This document shows positions 23,026 through 33,048 of a stretch of 64,000 nucleotides of DNA, one piece after another. Position 1 is the first letter of the stretch, and every line of letters begins with the position of its first letter. The stretch is from Solanum dulcamara (lineage: Eukaryota; Streptophyta; Magnoliopsida; Solanales; Solanaceae), in the NCBI RefSeq assembly GCF_947179165.1, contig NC_077240.1, positions 45,568,501 to 45,632,500 on the forward strand. The letters run 5' to 3'. Position numbers and translations under genes: made by a program. A model generated the notes under the pieces. It saw only the letters and a program-made list of their open reading frames with translations, ran no database searches and was not told the origin of the DNA.

Positions 23026-23976
23026 TATCACGACCCAAAAATCAAAGTCTTGATAGCACACATTTCAAAACTCATACCGATCTGTAAGCCTAAAAGTAAA
23101 CCATACGAACTCCTATAGGGGAATCAAGCCATAAATAAATGCAATAAAAAGAACAACAATGAAATTATCTAAAAACTTGGTGTCATAAGTTTAAGAGCAT
23201 CTAGTATAAGTTCGAGTTTGAATATACAATATAAGTCTCTGAACAAAAATAAAGACTAGAAGTGTAAGATGGAACTAGAGGTGATCCGGATCCCAAGATC
23301 CCTTCACTGATCCAATGATGGTAGATGTGCTAGAAATTAATTATCGCGCTGGATACCCTGGCTAGAATCTGTATCAAAAGGGACACAGAAGTAGGGGTGA
23401 GTACAATCCATATGTACTCAGTAGGTTTAACCGATTAAGAATACGGAATTAATCAAACATATGAATGGGTCGATTAAAATAAACACATAAGTACAACACA
23501 TTATCATAGTTAATCATATAGGTCAATTATCACATATATCAATGCAATGTAATGCAATATGGTGATGTAATGATATAATGGTGCGGTGGAATGAAGGTTG
23601 TCGCATATCTTATTGTATATATCTGTCGAGCTGTGCTACCAAGCAAGACCAATGGGTCTCTCACAGACCATATACCTCATCACAATATCAATGTATCAAC
23701 TACCTCACCACCTAGCTTATGTCCAAGGACTCATGATACTATTATCTCATCTACTTGCCACCTAACTCATGGTCAACAATATAAAAAGGTGTCAGTTTTT
23801 CTTTCTCAAAGGAATTTCCACAGTTCCCAACTTCCTAATGATCATGATATGATAGATGAGGATGAATGAATTCACAATATATAAGTCATGGAGACTCTAT
23901 TGAACTCAACATGTAATACAAGGTTCAAAGTTCTCAAACCTTAACCTAAACATGATATTCACCCTCAATAGACAAT
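23026..23976 (-). repeat. Partial LTR of the D family
   Basis: Aligns with 54367-55388 of the D2 5' LTR: cacgac(c/t)caaaaat near 23030, then aaattatct(a/c)aaaa(c/t)tggtgtcata near 23163-23190, and gatattcaccctcaatagaca at the right end. The left end is the LTR 3' terminus (minus GGGTCGTGATA). No PBS lies beyond it, so it is a 3' or solo LTR end. The right end stops where the LINE tail begins. Confidence 0.75.
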
Positions 23977-24285
23977 ACAACAACAACAACAACCTAGTGA
24001 AAACCCATAAAGTGGGGTTTGGGGAGGGTAAAGTGTATGCAGACCTTATTCCTACCAAAGTAGAAAGGCTATTTCTGAGACACCCTCGGCTCAATAAAAG
24101 TATAAAAAGAGGTCAGATAAGTCTAAGAAATTCAAAGCGATATGGAAAAGCAAATAACGAAAGCGACACAAATAAAATAGAGTAATCAAAGTACATAAAG
24201 TAATAGATAATAACATAAATAAAAGCACAAGAAATTATAGTGCACTAATTCGCCTACTAATACGGAAGAATAACGAGACTATATA
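23977..24285 (-). other. LINE 3' UTR and TTG-repeat tail
   Basis: Six AAC units at 23977-23994 (TTG on the element's strand) end the LINE. RTE elements often end in short repeats rather than poly(A). The UTR holds the conserved gtggggtttggggagggta phrase. Confidence 0.75.
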
Positions 24286-24935
24286 CTAGCCTTCTACCCT
24301 AATATTGGTCCTCCACACCCTCTTATCTAAGGTCATGTCCTCGGTAAGTTGTAACTCCGCCATGTCCTATCTAATCACCTCTCCCCAATATTTATTTTTC
24401 CTACCCCTACCTCTTTTGAAACCATCGATGGCCAACCTCTCACACCTTCGCATTGGGGCATCTATGTCTCTCCTCTTCACATGCCCAAACCATCTCAGTC
24501 GCATTTCTCGCATCTTATTTTCCACTGAGGCTACTCCTATCTTATCCCAGATATCCTCTTTTCTATTTTTTTCCCTCCTGGTATGTCCACACATCCATTT
24601 CAATATTCTCATCTATGCAACTTTCATCTTTTGAATGTGAGAGACCTTAACTGGCCAACACTCGGCCCTATATAACATAGTTGTTCTAACCACCACTTTG
24701 TAGAACTTGCCCTTTAGTTGTGGTGGCACCTTCTTGTCACATAGCATACCGGAAGTGAGCCTCCATTTCATCCACTCTGCCCCAATACGATGTGTGACAT
24801 CATCATCAATCTCTCTGCTGCCTTGCATGATAGACCCAAGGTACTTGAAACTACTTTTGTTTTTGATGGCCTGATCACCAAGCCTAACTTCTGCGCTATC
24901 CTCCTGAGGTATCTCACTAAACTTGCACTCTAAGT
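24286..24935 (-). pseudogene. C-terminal part of the RTE LINE polyprotein
   Basis: The end is at the TAG at 24286-24288 after ..RVWRT-IRVEG. Readable blocks running leftward are [12 protein letters not shown] next to the E2 insertion, [37 protein letters not shown], then (frame shifted) [38 protein letters not shown] and KYWGEVIR followed by an in-frame stop. These match the conserved RTE C-terminal region of plants. One frameshift near 24612 and one stop near 24366 make it nonfunctional. Confidence 0.85.
24931..24935. repeat. Left target-site duplication of solo LTR E2 (taagt)
   Basis: Identical to 28363-28367. Removing the insert plus one copy rejoins the LINE frame at TKTEYLECKF. Confidence 0.9.
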
Positions 24936-25689
24936 TGTCATGACCCAACCCCATGGGCTGCGATTGGGGTCCGACCTGGACCCCCGTATACGTAACTTTC
25001 AAATATAACCAAATTGAACAATGGGTAATGTGATAAAACACCCCCTAAAACCCCAATGGGTTAAAACCTTTCCATGTTCATATAGCCTCCTTCATTCATA
25101 TCGTATCATGGAAGAGAATGCAAGCCGACAAGGCTGCCATAACATAAAAACATTTACAACGTGTCGTATAGGCACAGCTGAAATAAACTCATGAACAACC
25201 CACACATACATGTCTACAGACCTCTAAGAATAGTACGGTAACATATGGTGGGACAGGTCCCCCGCCGTACCCCTGAATAAACAAATACATATATACATCA
25301 GAGGAACAGTACAAAAAAACTAGGCTCCGGAATAGTGGAGCATCTCCAATCATAGGTGAGCGGAACTCCTAAGCTGGCGGATCTTTAAAATGAACGTCTG
25401 TACCTATGGGCATGAAATGCAGCCCCTCAAAGAAAGGAGGGTCAGTACGATACATGTACTGAGTATATAAGCATAATGTAACTGGGATAACAACTGAAAC
25501 AGGGATGCAGGAAACCAAGTATAACATTTAATAGGGTACTGTACCTGCACCTCACAAAATAAAGTCCTGTATAATATTATCACGTACCGTATCCGACCCG
25601 TTCGGGGACTTGGTGTTATAAACACAACATCTATCATGATAGGCATATATATGCTATTAGCTCTGTGGAACGTACAGCCCTATCCATGT

Positions 25690-25955
25690 ATATAGCAAGC
25701 ACATGCCGAGGAACGACGGCCCAATCTACATATCATGTAATAATGCCAAGGAACGACGACCCGATCCATATATCGCATGATAATGCTGAGGTACGACGGC
25801 TCGATCCATATATCACATGATAATGCTGAGGTACGACAGCCCAATCCGTATCTCATATATTAGTGTCGAGGAACGACGGCCCAATCCGTATACATGCATA
25901 TCATATAATAATGCCGAGGAACGACGGCCCGATCCACATATCACACAACAATGCA
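25690..25955. repeat. Minisatellite in E2, six units of about 35-50 bp
   Basis: Core phrase gaggaacgacggcccaatcc followed by an atatca-taataatg segment. Cores start near 25708, 25749, 25790, 25831, 25868 and 25916. E1 has only a degenerate counterpart (..gggtcgggtacc.. near 32190-32280). Confidence 0.75.
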
Positions 25956-27829
25956 TATACGACCATGTAAGACTTGGTAAAACATCAGACATCCCCCAAC
26001 CATTATCATAAATATGCCTAATAAATCCCAGATTTAGGAATTTACACACCCAATCACTATTCAGCCTATAGAAGGCTCGAGGGTCGTAGTTTAACTACTT
26101 CAAGACCCTTAGCATTTAGGAGTGAACTCGAGTCATAAGTTATACTCAGGACTTACAACTAGAAGTTCCTTTACACTCATATCATACCTCAATTCACTTA
26201 CATTTAAGACATTCCAAAGGAAAGAAGAGACAGGAATTACACATACCACCTTTCGTTATATAGAAGCCCTAAAAGGCAACAACTCAATTACTACAAGAGT
26301 TCTAATATCACGAAGTCAATAAAACTCATGGCTCATACTTGTAATTTATGAATGGAATTACCCCAAGCTCAAATACATATCATTCATTACTAACGTCTAA
26401 GACATGCCAAAAAAAAGAGAAGAATAGCTTTACATACTTATGCCAAAAACATGCCAAAAGAAAGCTTCACATCCCTCGTATGGACTTCTCTTAATCACGT
26501 TCACGTCGTCGTCCTCTGAACCTATTTAACATGAAAGAAATGTGAGTATCAACAACCTTAACTTTTCAGTGCCCTCAGTTGCACCTTAGCATTCATGGAA
26601 CCTATTTCCTTATTCGTCTCCTCGACTAGTTCTTTAATTAGTTAAGGCGTTAACGAAAATTAGGCAGCACCTCCCCTATAAAGTGCCCTATACAAATTTA
26701 CAATTACATCACTAATCACTACATCCAACCAACAAAAACACCCTGCAGCATATAAATATAAAACATGGCGACATCACTCAACACAAGCTCCAAACAACTT
26801 GCTGAAAATTACGACACCAAAATAGGGTTTCTAGTCTTTATTTCGCAAAGCCTTTATTTATACAAAACGAGGGGCCATGTGGCTGTTACCATCAGAAAAC
26901 AAACATATTTTAGAACACATTTAGTCCCTTCAACAAACCCCCACACACCTGCAGCAGTACACAACAAACACAACACTTTACTTCGACGACAATTCAACTA
27001 TAGCAATTTCAATTTAGTTTGTTTCGAACGTCAAATGTTTCTATGATGTTTTCACGTTTCCAGACACTTAAACAACATATAATACACTTCATAAAAACAC
27101 CATAAACTCCAACTTAAGAGGAGAAACCTTACCTTACCCGAAATTGGCCAAAACTGCCAAATTGCAACTCGGAAACTTTTCAAACTTGCTGAAATCGCGT
27201 GGACTGCTTGTTATCCGTTTGGTGCTGCCCAAAGCCATGATTTTTCATTATTAACACCTTCATATCATGTAAAATCCCTTAAAACGTGGGAGAATAGAAC
27301 CAATCCATACCTTAACAAACGGCTTCCCAAACCTGCTGAAAATTAACTTCGAAAACCCCCTTAACATGCTGAAAGTTGCGGACTGTTTGTGCCACTTCTC
27401 CGCTACTTCAAATTGGATTTTTTTAGCTAGAAAACATAATTATACAAGTTTTCTATATCTTAAATAATTAAATCATTAAACAAAACTCGGAGGCTTACCT
27501 TTTGGAGACCAAACCCATAACCCTCTCTTTTTGGTTTACTAAGTTTTCCTTCAACTTTTTCTTGTTTGTTCCAAGTGTAAAACTGAAACCATGGTTCCGT
27601 AGGCATCCTAAGACACATATATACACCTCCACATATTTAATAAACACAGTATATACTTAATTTATGGAGCAAAAGTGGAAGCTTACCTTTGTTTTCCTTG
27701 TTGCCGCCATAATACTCTCTCTTAGTCTTAGGTTTGTTTTTTCCCTTTTGTTCACGTTTTTGGCTGAAATTATGGATAATTAAATGACTAAGAGTCATTT
27801 TAACATGTATATATGGGCTTTCTTGGAGG

Positions 27830-28030
27830 TGACATATGTCAGCCCCTTAGGGTGACACGTGTCGAGCCATGATTGGCCACTGTATCATGCTGCCAACTAG
27901 GGGCTGCCACGTGGTAGTGGGGTCCACCCCCCCAAGCAGGTGGGTCACCTACTTGACCCCAAGCAGGTGGGTCACCTGCTTGCTTGAGGTGATGCCACGT
28001 GTCGCTTCTTCATTGGCTACCACGTGTCAT
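27830..28030 (-). promoter_or_regulatory. E2 LTR promoter-like segment rich in G-box and TCP-like words
   Basis: It contains ACACGTGTC near 27855, CCACGTGG near 27909, CCACGTGTC near 27994 and 28020, and ggggtccaccccccc near 27922 with GTGGACCC on the minus strand. A pair of ccaagcaggtgggtcacctgctt-type repeats lies near 27932-27982. A TATA-like tatatatg lies near 27810 on the downstream side for the minus strand. CACGTG cores are bound by plant bZIP/bHLH factors; activity here is inferred. Confidence 0.55.
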
Positions 28031-28362
28031 CTTTTCCCCTTCCTCATGGGTTCGTAATCTCATCTTATTCTACGTACCTATGTAATCCGTGCTACGTAAG
28101 TTTGATATATCCTTAAGTAGCTCAAGTTCATACGACTTTTAACTTAGTAGCTTACGTAGGTAAATCGAGTCCTACGACTCATTTCTTAGCCTCCAAGTCT
28201 TTTCGGATTCTCACGACTCTATTTCCAACCTTCCCTCTCACGAGGCATTACATCCTCCCTTCCTTAGAGTTATTTGGTAACATGATAGATAATAGGGCTC
28301 ACATGGCGATTTTCAAAAATCTTACGAAAACGTCTCAAGGTATAGAAGTATGGGATATAACA

Positions 28363-28367
28363 TAAGT
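28363..28367. repeat. Right target-site duplication of solo LTR E2 (taagt)
   Basis: Perfect partner of 24931-24935. Confidence 0.9.
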
Positions 28368-29408
28368 ACTCTGTCTTGGTCCTACTCAACTTAAATCCTT
28401 TAAACTCTAAGGTATGTCTCCAATCCTCCAGCTTAGCGTTAAATCCGCTATGAGTCTCATTGATCAGGACTACGTCATCCACAAAAATCATACGCCATGG
28501 CACCTCAACTTTAATTTGTCACGTCAGTCCATCCATCACCAAGGAAAATAAAAATAGACTAAGAGTTGCACCTTGATGCAACCCCATCACAACTGGGAAG
28601 TGCTCTAAGTCCCCTCCTACTATCCTTACCCTAGTTTGGCACCCTCATACATGTCCTTGATCACCCTAATGTACGCCATAGGTACACATTTAGCCTCCAA
28701 ACATCTCCATAGTATCTCTCATTGAACTTTATTGTAAGCCTTTTGTAGATAGATGAATATCATATGCAAGTCCCTCTTCCTCTCCCTATAATGTTCCACC
28801 AGACTCCTTATAAGGTGGATAGCTTCTGTAGTTAAGTGTACCGGCATAAAACCGAACTAGTTCTCTTAAATAGACACACCTCTCCTCACCCTTATCTCCA
28901 CCACTCTTTCCCACAGTTTCATAGTATGGCTTAGAAGCTTGATACCTCTATAGTTGTTGAAGCTATGGATATCCCCCTTGTTTTTATATAGAGGGATCAT
29001 TACGCTGGAACTCCATTCTTCGGGCATCGTTGTCATCTTAAAGATGACATTAAATAACCTAGTCAGCCACTCCAAACATACTGAGCTTGCACTCTTCAAA
29101 AATTCCCCAAGAATCTCATCAAGTCTAGTCGCTCTTCCCCAGCACATCCTACACACAGAACCCTTAACCTCTTCAATCGTAATACTCCTACAACACCCAA
29201 AATTATGACGCCTCCCTCTATGTTCTGAATCTCCCAACATAATTTCTATGTCCCCTTCTTCATTTAAGAGTTTATGGAAGTATTACTAACATTGCTGTTT
29301 AATGAAGGTCTCCTCTACCAATACTTTTCCCTATTCGTCCTTAATGCACTTCACTTGATCCACATCGTGTGCCCTTGTCTCTCGCACCCTAGTTAGCCTG
29401 AACAATAG
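28363..29408 (-). pseudogene. Reverse transcriptase of the RTE LINE, N-terminal part
   Basis: Reading leftward from 29408: RLTRVRETRAHDVDQVKCIKDE, a stop, GKVLVEETFIKQQC, then the 124-codon frame at 28866-29240. That frame has RATRLDEILGEFLKS, MPEEWSSSVMIPLYKNKGD and NNYRGIKLLSHTMKLWERVVE. The catalytic block reads [13 protein letters not shown] near 28460-28500 (family FADD), followed by [12 protein letters not shown] up to the E2 insertion. The endonuclease domain is absent. Several stops and shifts near 28510-28860 make it inactive. Known role of the family: target-primed reverse transcription. Confidence 0.85.
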
Positions 29409-29897
29409 AGTACCGAACCCATGTTGCACGTCTCCTAGAAGTGAGATATGAACAATGAGCCCCTATCTGATATGATGGAGATAGGAACTCCATAGAGTCT
29501 AACAATTTGATTGATATAGACCTGAGCCAACCTTTCTGTTGTGAAATTAATCTTAACCAAAATGAAATCAGCAGCCTTAGTCAATCGGTTGACCATAACC
29601 CAAATGGAATTATATCCTCTTATGGTAGTAGGAAATCCTACCACAAAATCCATAGTGATCCTCTCCCACTTCCAAGAAGGAATGGGCACCCTCGAGCCTC
29701 TGGTGCTCACACTTAACCTGTTGGCATGTAAAATACTTAGACACAAACTCGGTGATGTCCTTTTTAATACCACACCACTAATAGTGTTTACTCAAGTTAT
29801 GGTACATCTTTATTATCCCTGGATGAATAGAATATCGAGTGCAATGGGCCTCCTCAAGTATCAATCTGACCAACTCACCCATATTGGGCATACAAAT
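29409..29897 (-). pseudogene. Integrase part of minus-strand Tekay element G
   Basis: Reading leftward from 29897: ICMPNMGELVRLILEEAH and SIHPG form the H2C2 zinc-binding start. The catalytic core follows with ITMDFVVGFPTTIRGYNSIW, TKAADF, VPISIISDRGSLFISHF, ending at a stop and the LINE junction near 29408. Both catalytic Asp residues (MDF, SDRG) are kept; the Glu region is lost. E1 sits directly upstream, and the missing start of this domain connects to the RNase H at 38516. Confidence 0.85.
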
Positions 29898-32800
29898 TGT
29901 TACAACCCATACTCTTGAGTTCAGAATGTCTCTTAATCTTCATAGAAGTTATCATGGAAGCTGGATAATCTACGACACTATCAAACAACTCTAAAGAAGA
30001 GAGAATGTGATACCCCATGGTAGGGAAGGTTGAAAATATGTTAAAAGAATTTGAGGGGAGTTGGAGGACAAATAATGAGTCGTAGGACTCAACTTACCTA
30101 CGTAAGCTACTAATTTAGAAGTCTTACATACATAAGCCACTTGAGTTACCAAGCTTATGTAGCACGGATTACATAGGTTTTTAAAATAAAATGAGATTAC
30201 AAACCCATGAGGAGAAGGAGAGAATGACACGTGGCAGCAGGTTACCCACCTTCTTGGGATCAAGTAGGTGACCCACCTATTTGGGGGGGTGGACCCCACT
30301 GCCACGTGGCAGCCCCTAATTGGCAGCATATATGTGTTGGCCCAATGGGGGCGCGACATGTGTCACCCTTAGGGGATGACATATGTCACCCTCTAAGGAA
30401 ACATATATCTACATTTTAAATGACTCTTAGTCTCCTTCCTTATCCAAAAACTTCAGCAAAGACAAGGAACAAAAACCCTAAACTAAGAGAGGAAAAGGTG
30501 ACGGCCTAGGGAGGAAAAATAAGTAGGTCCCAATTTTATTCCGTAAATTAATTATATAGGGTATACCAAATGATATGGAGGTATTAATAGTATAAAATCA
30601 TTGTTTTTAGCAGCACCAAATGGATAGCAAGTAGCCACGACGTTTTAACCGCGTTAGAAAAGTTTTTGAGGTGAGTTTTGGCCTTTCGAGTAAGGTAAGG
30701 TCTTTCCTTGTGATTTGAAGTTTATGGTGTTATTATAGGTTGTATTATACACCTTTTATGCGCCTTTAAGTGTAATAATTTCATATAAATGCTCGACGTT
30801 AGAAGCAAACTAAATTGGAGTCGTTATAGTTAAATTATAGTTGAAATGAGGCATTGTGCGTGTGGGGAGCTGCTGCAGATGTGTGGTGGTGTGTTGTAGG
30901 GATGGAACATGGCATAAAAGAGTTTTGTGTTCTTATGGTTGCAGCCACCCGACCCTCTATTTCGTATGGTTAAAAGTGTTGCAAAATGGAAACTAGGAAC
31001 CTTATTTTGGTATCGTAATTTTCAGCAAGTTGTTTGTAGCTTGTGTGGTGTAATGTTGCCATATTTTGTGTGTATATGAGCTGAAGGTTATTTTTGTTGG
31101 TTGTCTGTAGTACTTAGGGATGTAATTGGAAATTCGTATAGGGCATGGTATAGGGGAAGTGCTTCCCGATTTTTGGTAACACCTTAACTGACTAAAGGAC
31201 TAGTCGAGAAGACGAGCGAGAAAATAAGTTCTATGAATACTTGGGTGAAACTTAAGATGCTGAAAAGTCAAGGGTTGTTGATATTCATATTGCTTCCGTG
31301 TTGAATAGGTTAAAAGGATGACGAGGCGAACGTGATAAAGAGTAACCCGTAAGAGGTATGTAAAGCTATATCTTTTTCCTTTTGGCATGTCTTAGCTGTA
31401 AGTGAATTGTATGTGAAATATGGGGATAATTCCATTCCCAGAACTCCAAGTACGCCTCATTGTCCCTATCCACTGCCTGGTATTGGAATCCCTGCAAGAA
31501 TTGGGTGTTTCCTACCAAGGCTTCTACGTATTAAAAAGTAGTGTGTGGAAAGCTATCTCTCCTTTCTCTTGATATGTACTTGGCATGAAAATGAGGTTTT
31601 GATGAAATGGTTTTTCATCGAGCCCCAGGATGGGTCGGGTACGAAATATGTACATAATAACCACCTGAAGCAAAGTACATACTATATAGAGCTTATTCTC
31701 TTTCTTCTTTTGGCATGTCTTAGTTGTAAGTTAAATATTATACGAGCTCCGGGGTATCTGCAATCTTAAGCATCTCCTATTTACTCCTGAATATTGAACT
31801 CCTATAGTAGTTGAACTACTTCTCTGGAAACTTCTATATGTTAAAGAGGTAACAAATGTATAGGCTCCAAGTCTTAAAGACTATATGTTAACAAGTGTTC
31901 TGGTTCCATAAGCAATTGGGCTTTGCTTTAGTACATGTATAGGGTCCCCGAGAATACAACTGACATAGCCCATAATGACATTTAGAGGACACTCTAGGTG
32001 ACTACACTACTACTCGGGTCCTTAGACGAATGTTTGATCTTCTTATACGGTCAAGTCTCTGATAATATTTTAAATTGCATATGGTTACTTACTACTCTAC
32101 TCGTGCATACTGTAACCCGTTTATGACCGAGTCCCAGGTCGGGGTATGTAGATGTGTGCAGTTCACTTCATTATCCATCGAGTCCCTCACTAAAGGACCG
32201 GGTACACTATATGAGGACATGATAATGCAATGACATGAATAACTCACTGAGTCTCTCACTAGAGGGTCGGGTACCTATGTATATATATGATGATATATTG
32301 TAATAAGGTGGTGATGGCGTCGGACCTATGATGGTCCTACAAATATGATTCACCGGATCCCTGATTAGGCTGGCTATATTGTATAATTTGAGCATGCATG
32401 TTTTTATGATTCACAGGGTATAGGTACAGGTTTCTGATTTGATATTTTAACCCTTACTTCTCTATTTTAGATATGCTTCTAGTTGTATTATGTTATGTTT
32501 TACATACTCAGTATATATGTCATACAGACCCCTTTTCTTTGGGGGGCTACGTTTCATGCCCGAAGGTACTGATATAGGTTTTGGGAGTCCGTCAGCTTAG
32601 GATTCCATTCATCTCAGCTGGAAGAGGCTCTATTGTATCGGAGCCTAGTTTTTACACTGGCTGTTGATTTATATAATTGTTTCTATTTATCTAGGAGTAC
32701 GACGGGGGCCCTATCCCGCCATATATTGTCGTTAATATTTTTAGAGGTCTGTAGACCTCTATATGTGGGTTGTATATGTTAGTTTGGTTCAGCTAGGTCT

Positions 32801-33032
32801 ACATGATACATGGTATGTGTTATTATGTTATGGCAACCTTGTCGACTTGCGTGTCCTTTCATGATATGATACAAATGAAAGTGGCTACAGGTTTATGAAA
32901 ATGTTATCACCCAATAGGATTCTGATGCATGGTATTATGTTGTTTATATTCCGATTTGACCACAGCTGATAGACATGTATAAGGGGGTTCAGATCGAACC
33001 CAAGTCGCCGCCTATGGGGTTGGGTCGTGACA
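29898..33032 (+). repeat. 5' LTR of element E1
   Basis: Starts TGTTACAACCC and ends GGGTTGGGTCGTGACA (3135 bp). A second start-like TGTGATACCCC lies at 30006, just after a purine run. A CACGTG-rich segment lies at 30225-30400 with TATA-like acatatatctac near 30404. The perfect inverted word GAGTC-GTAG-GACTC is at 30079-30092. Short open frames in it are chance. Confidence 0.85.
30225..30400 (+). promoter_or_regulatory. E1 LTR promoter-like segment with G-box and TCP-like words
   Basis: It contains ACACGTGGCAG near 30227, CCACGTGGC near 30302 and GTGGACCC near 30290. It also has repeated GTGTCACC/ATGTCACC words near 30360-30390, followed by acatatatctac near 30404 as a TATA candidate. The 3' LTR has the matching segment at 37384-37550 with gacacgtgg and gacacgtgtcacc. 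Three LTRs share the layout. Confidence 0.55.
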
Positions 33033-33036
33033 AAAG

Positions 33037-33048
33037 CAGTATCAGAGC
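33037..33048 (+). other. PBS of element E1 (tRNA-Met type, altered)
   Basis: CAGTATCAGAGC four bases after the LTR end; the canonical plant gypsy PBS is TGGTATCAGAGC. Confidence 0.75.

Larger units (their letters stand above)
24936..28362 (-). repeat. Solo LTR E2 (gypsy, same family as E1)
   Basis: On minus it starts TGTTATATCCC at 28362 and ends GGGTTGGGTCATGACA at 24936 (3427 bp), matching both ends of the E1 LTR (29898 and 33032). It is flanked by perfect taagt duplications within the LINE. There is no internal region, so this is a classic product of LTR-LTR recombination. It contains a promoter-like CACGTG-rich segment (27830-28030), a minisatellite (25690-25955) and a second, inner LTR-like start at 28252. 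Confidence 0.9.
23977..29408 (-). mobile_element. RTE-clade LINE, 5'-truncated, split by solo LTR E2
   Basis: On the minus strand the order is post-endonuclease linker (29408), RT, then (after the 24936-28362 insertion) the C-terminal domain, a short 3' UTR and a TTG-repeat tail (AAC repeats on plus, 23977-23994). The endonuclease is missing. The tail and the phrase gtggggtttggggagggta (24014-24032) are what I recall as the 3' end of the common Solanaceae RTE family. Left and right flanks belong to different sequences (D-type LTR and G integrase), so the insertion site has been rearranged. Confidence 0.8.

Noticed and set aside
23977..23994. AAC microsatellite as a stand-alone SSR
   Set aside because: It directly ends the RTE LINE 3' UTR and is best read as the element's repeat tail.
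24305..24634. 109-codon plus-strand frame
   Set aside because: It is the antisense shadow of the RTE LINE C-terminal domain, which matches clearly on the minus strand.
25690..25955. CRISPR-like array of regular repeats
   Set aside because: Units are diverged tandem copies without unique spacers, in a plant LTR; this is a minisatellite.
29541..29918. 125-codon plus-strand frame
   Set aside because: Antisense of the G integrase, whose motifs read on the minus strand.
33037..33048. Possible tRNA gene near TATCAGAGC
   Set aside because: Only the short tRNA-complementary PBS is present; no cloverleaf arms surround it. The same holds for the PBS at 5953, 40493 and 54350.
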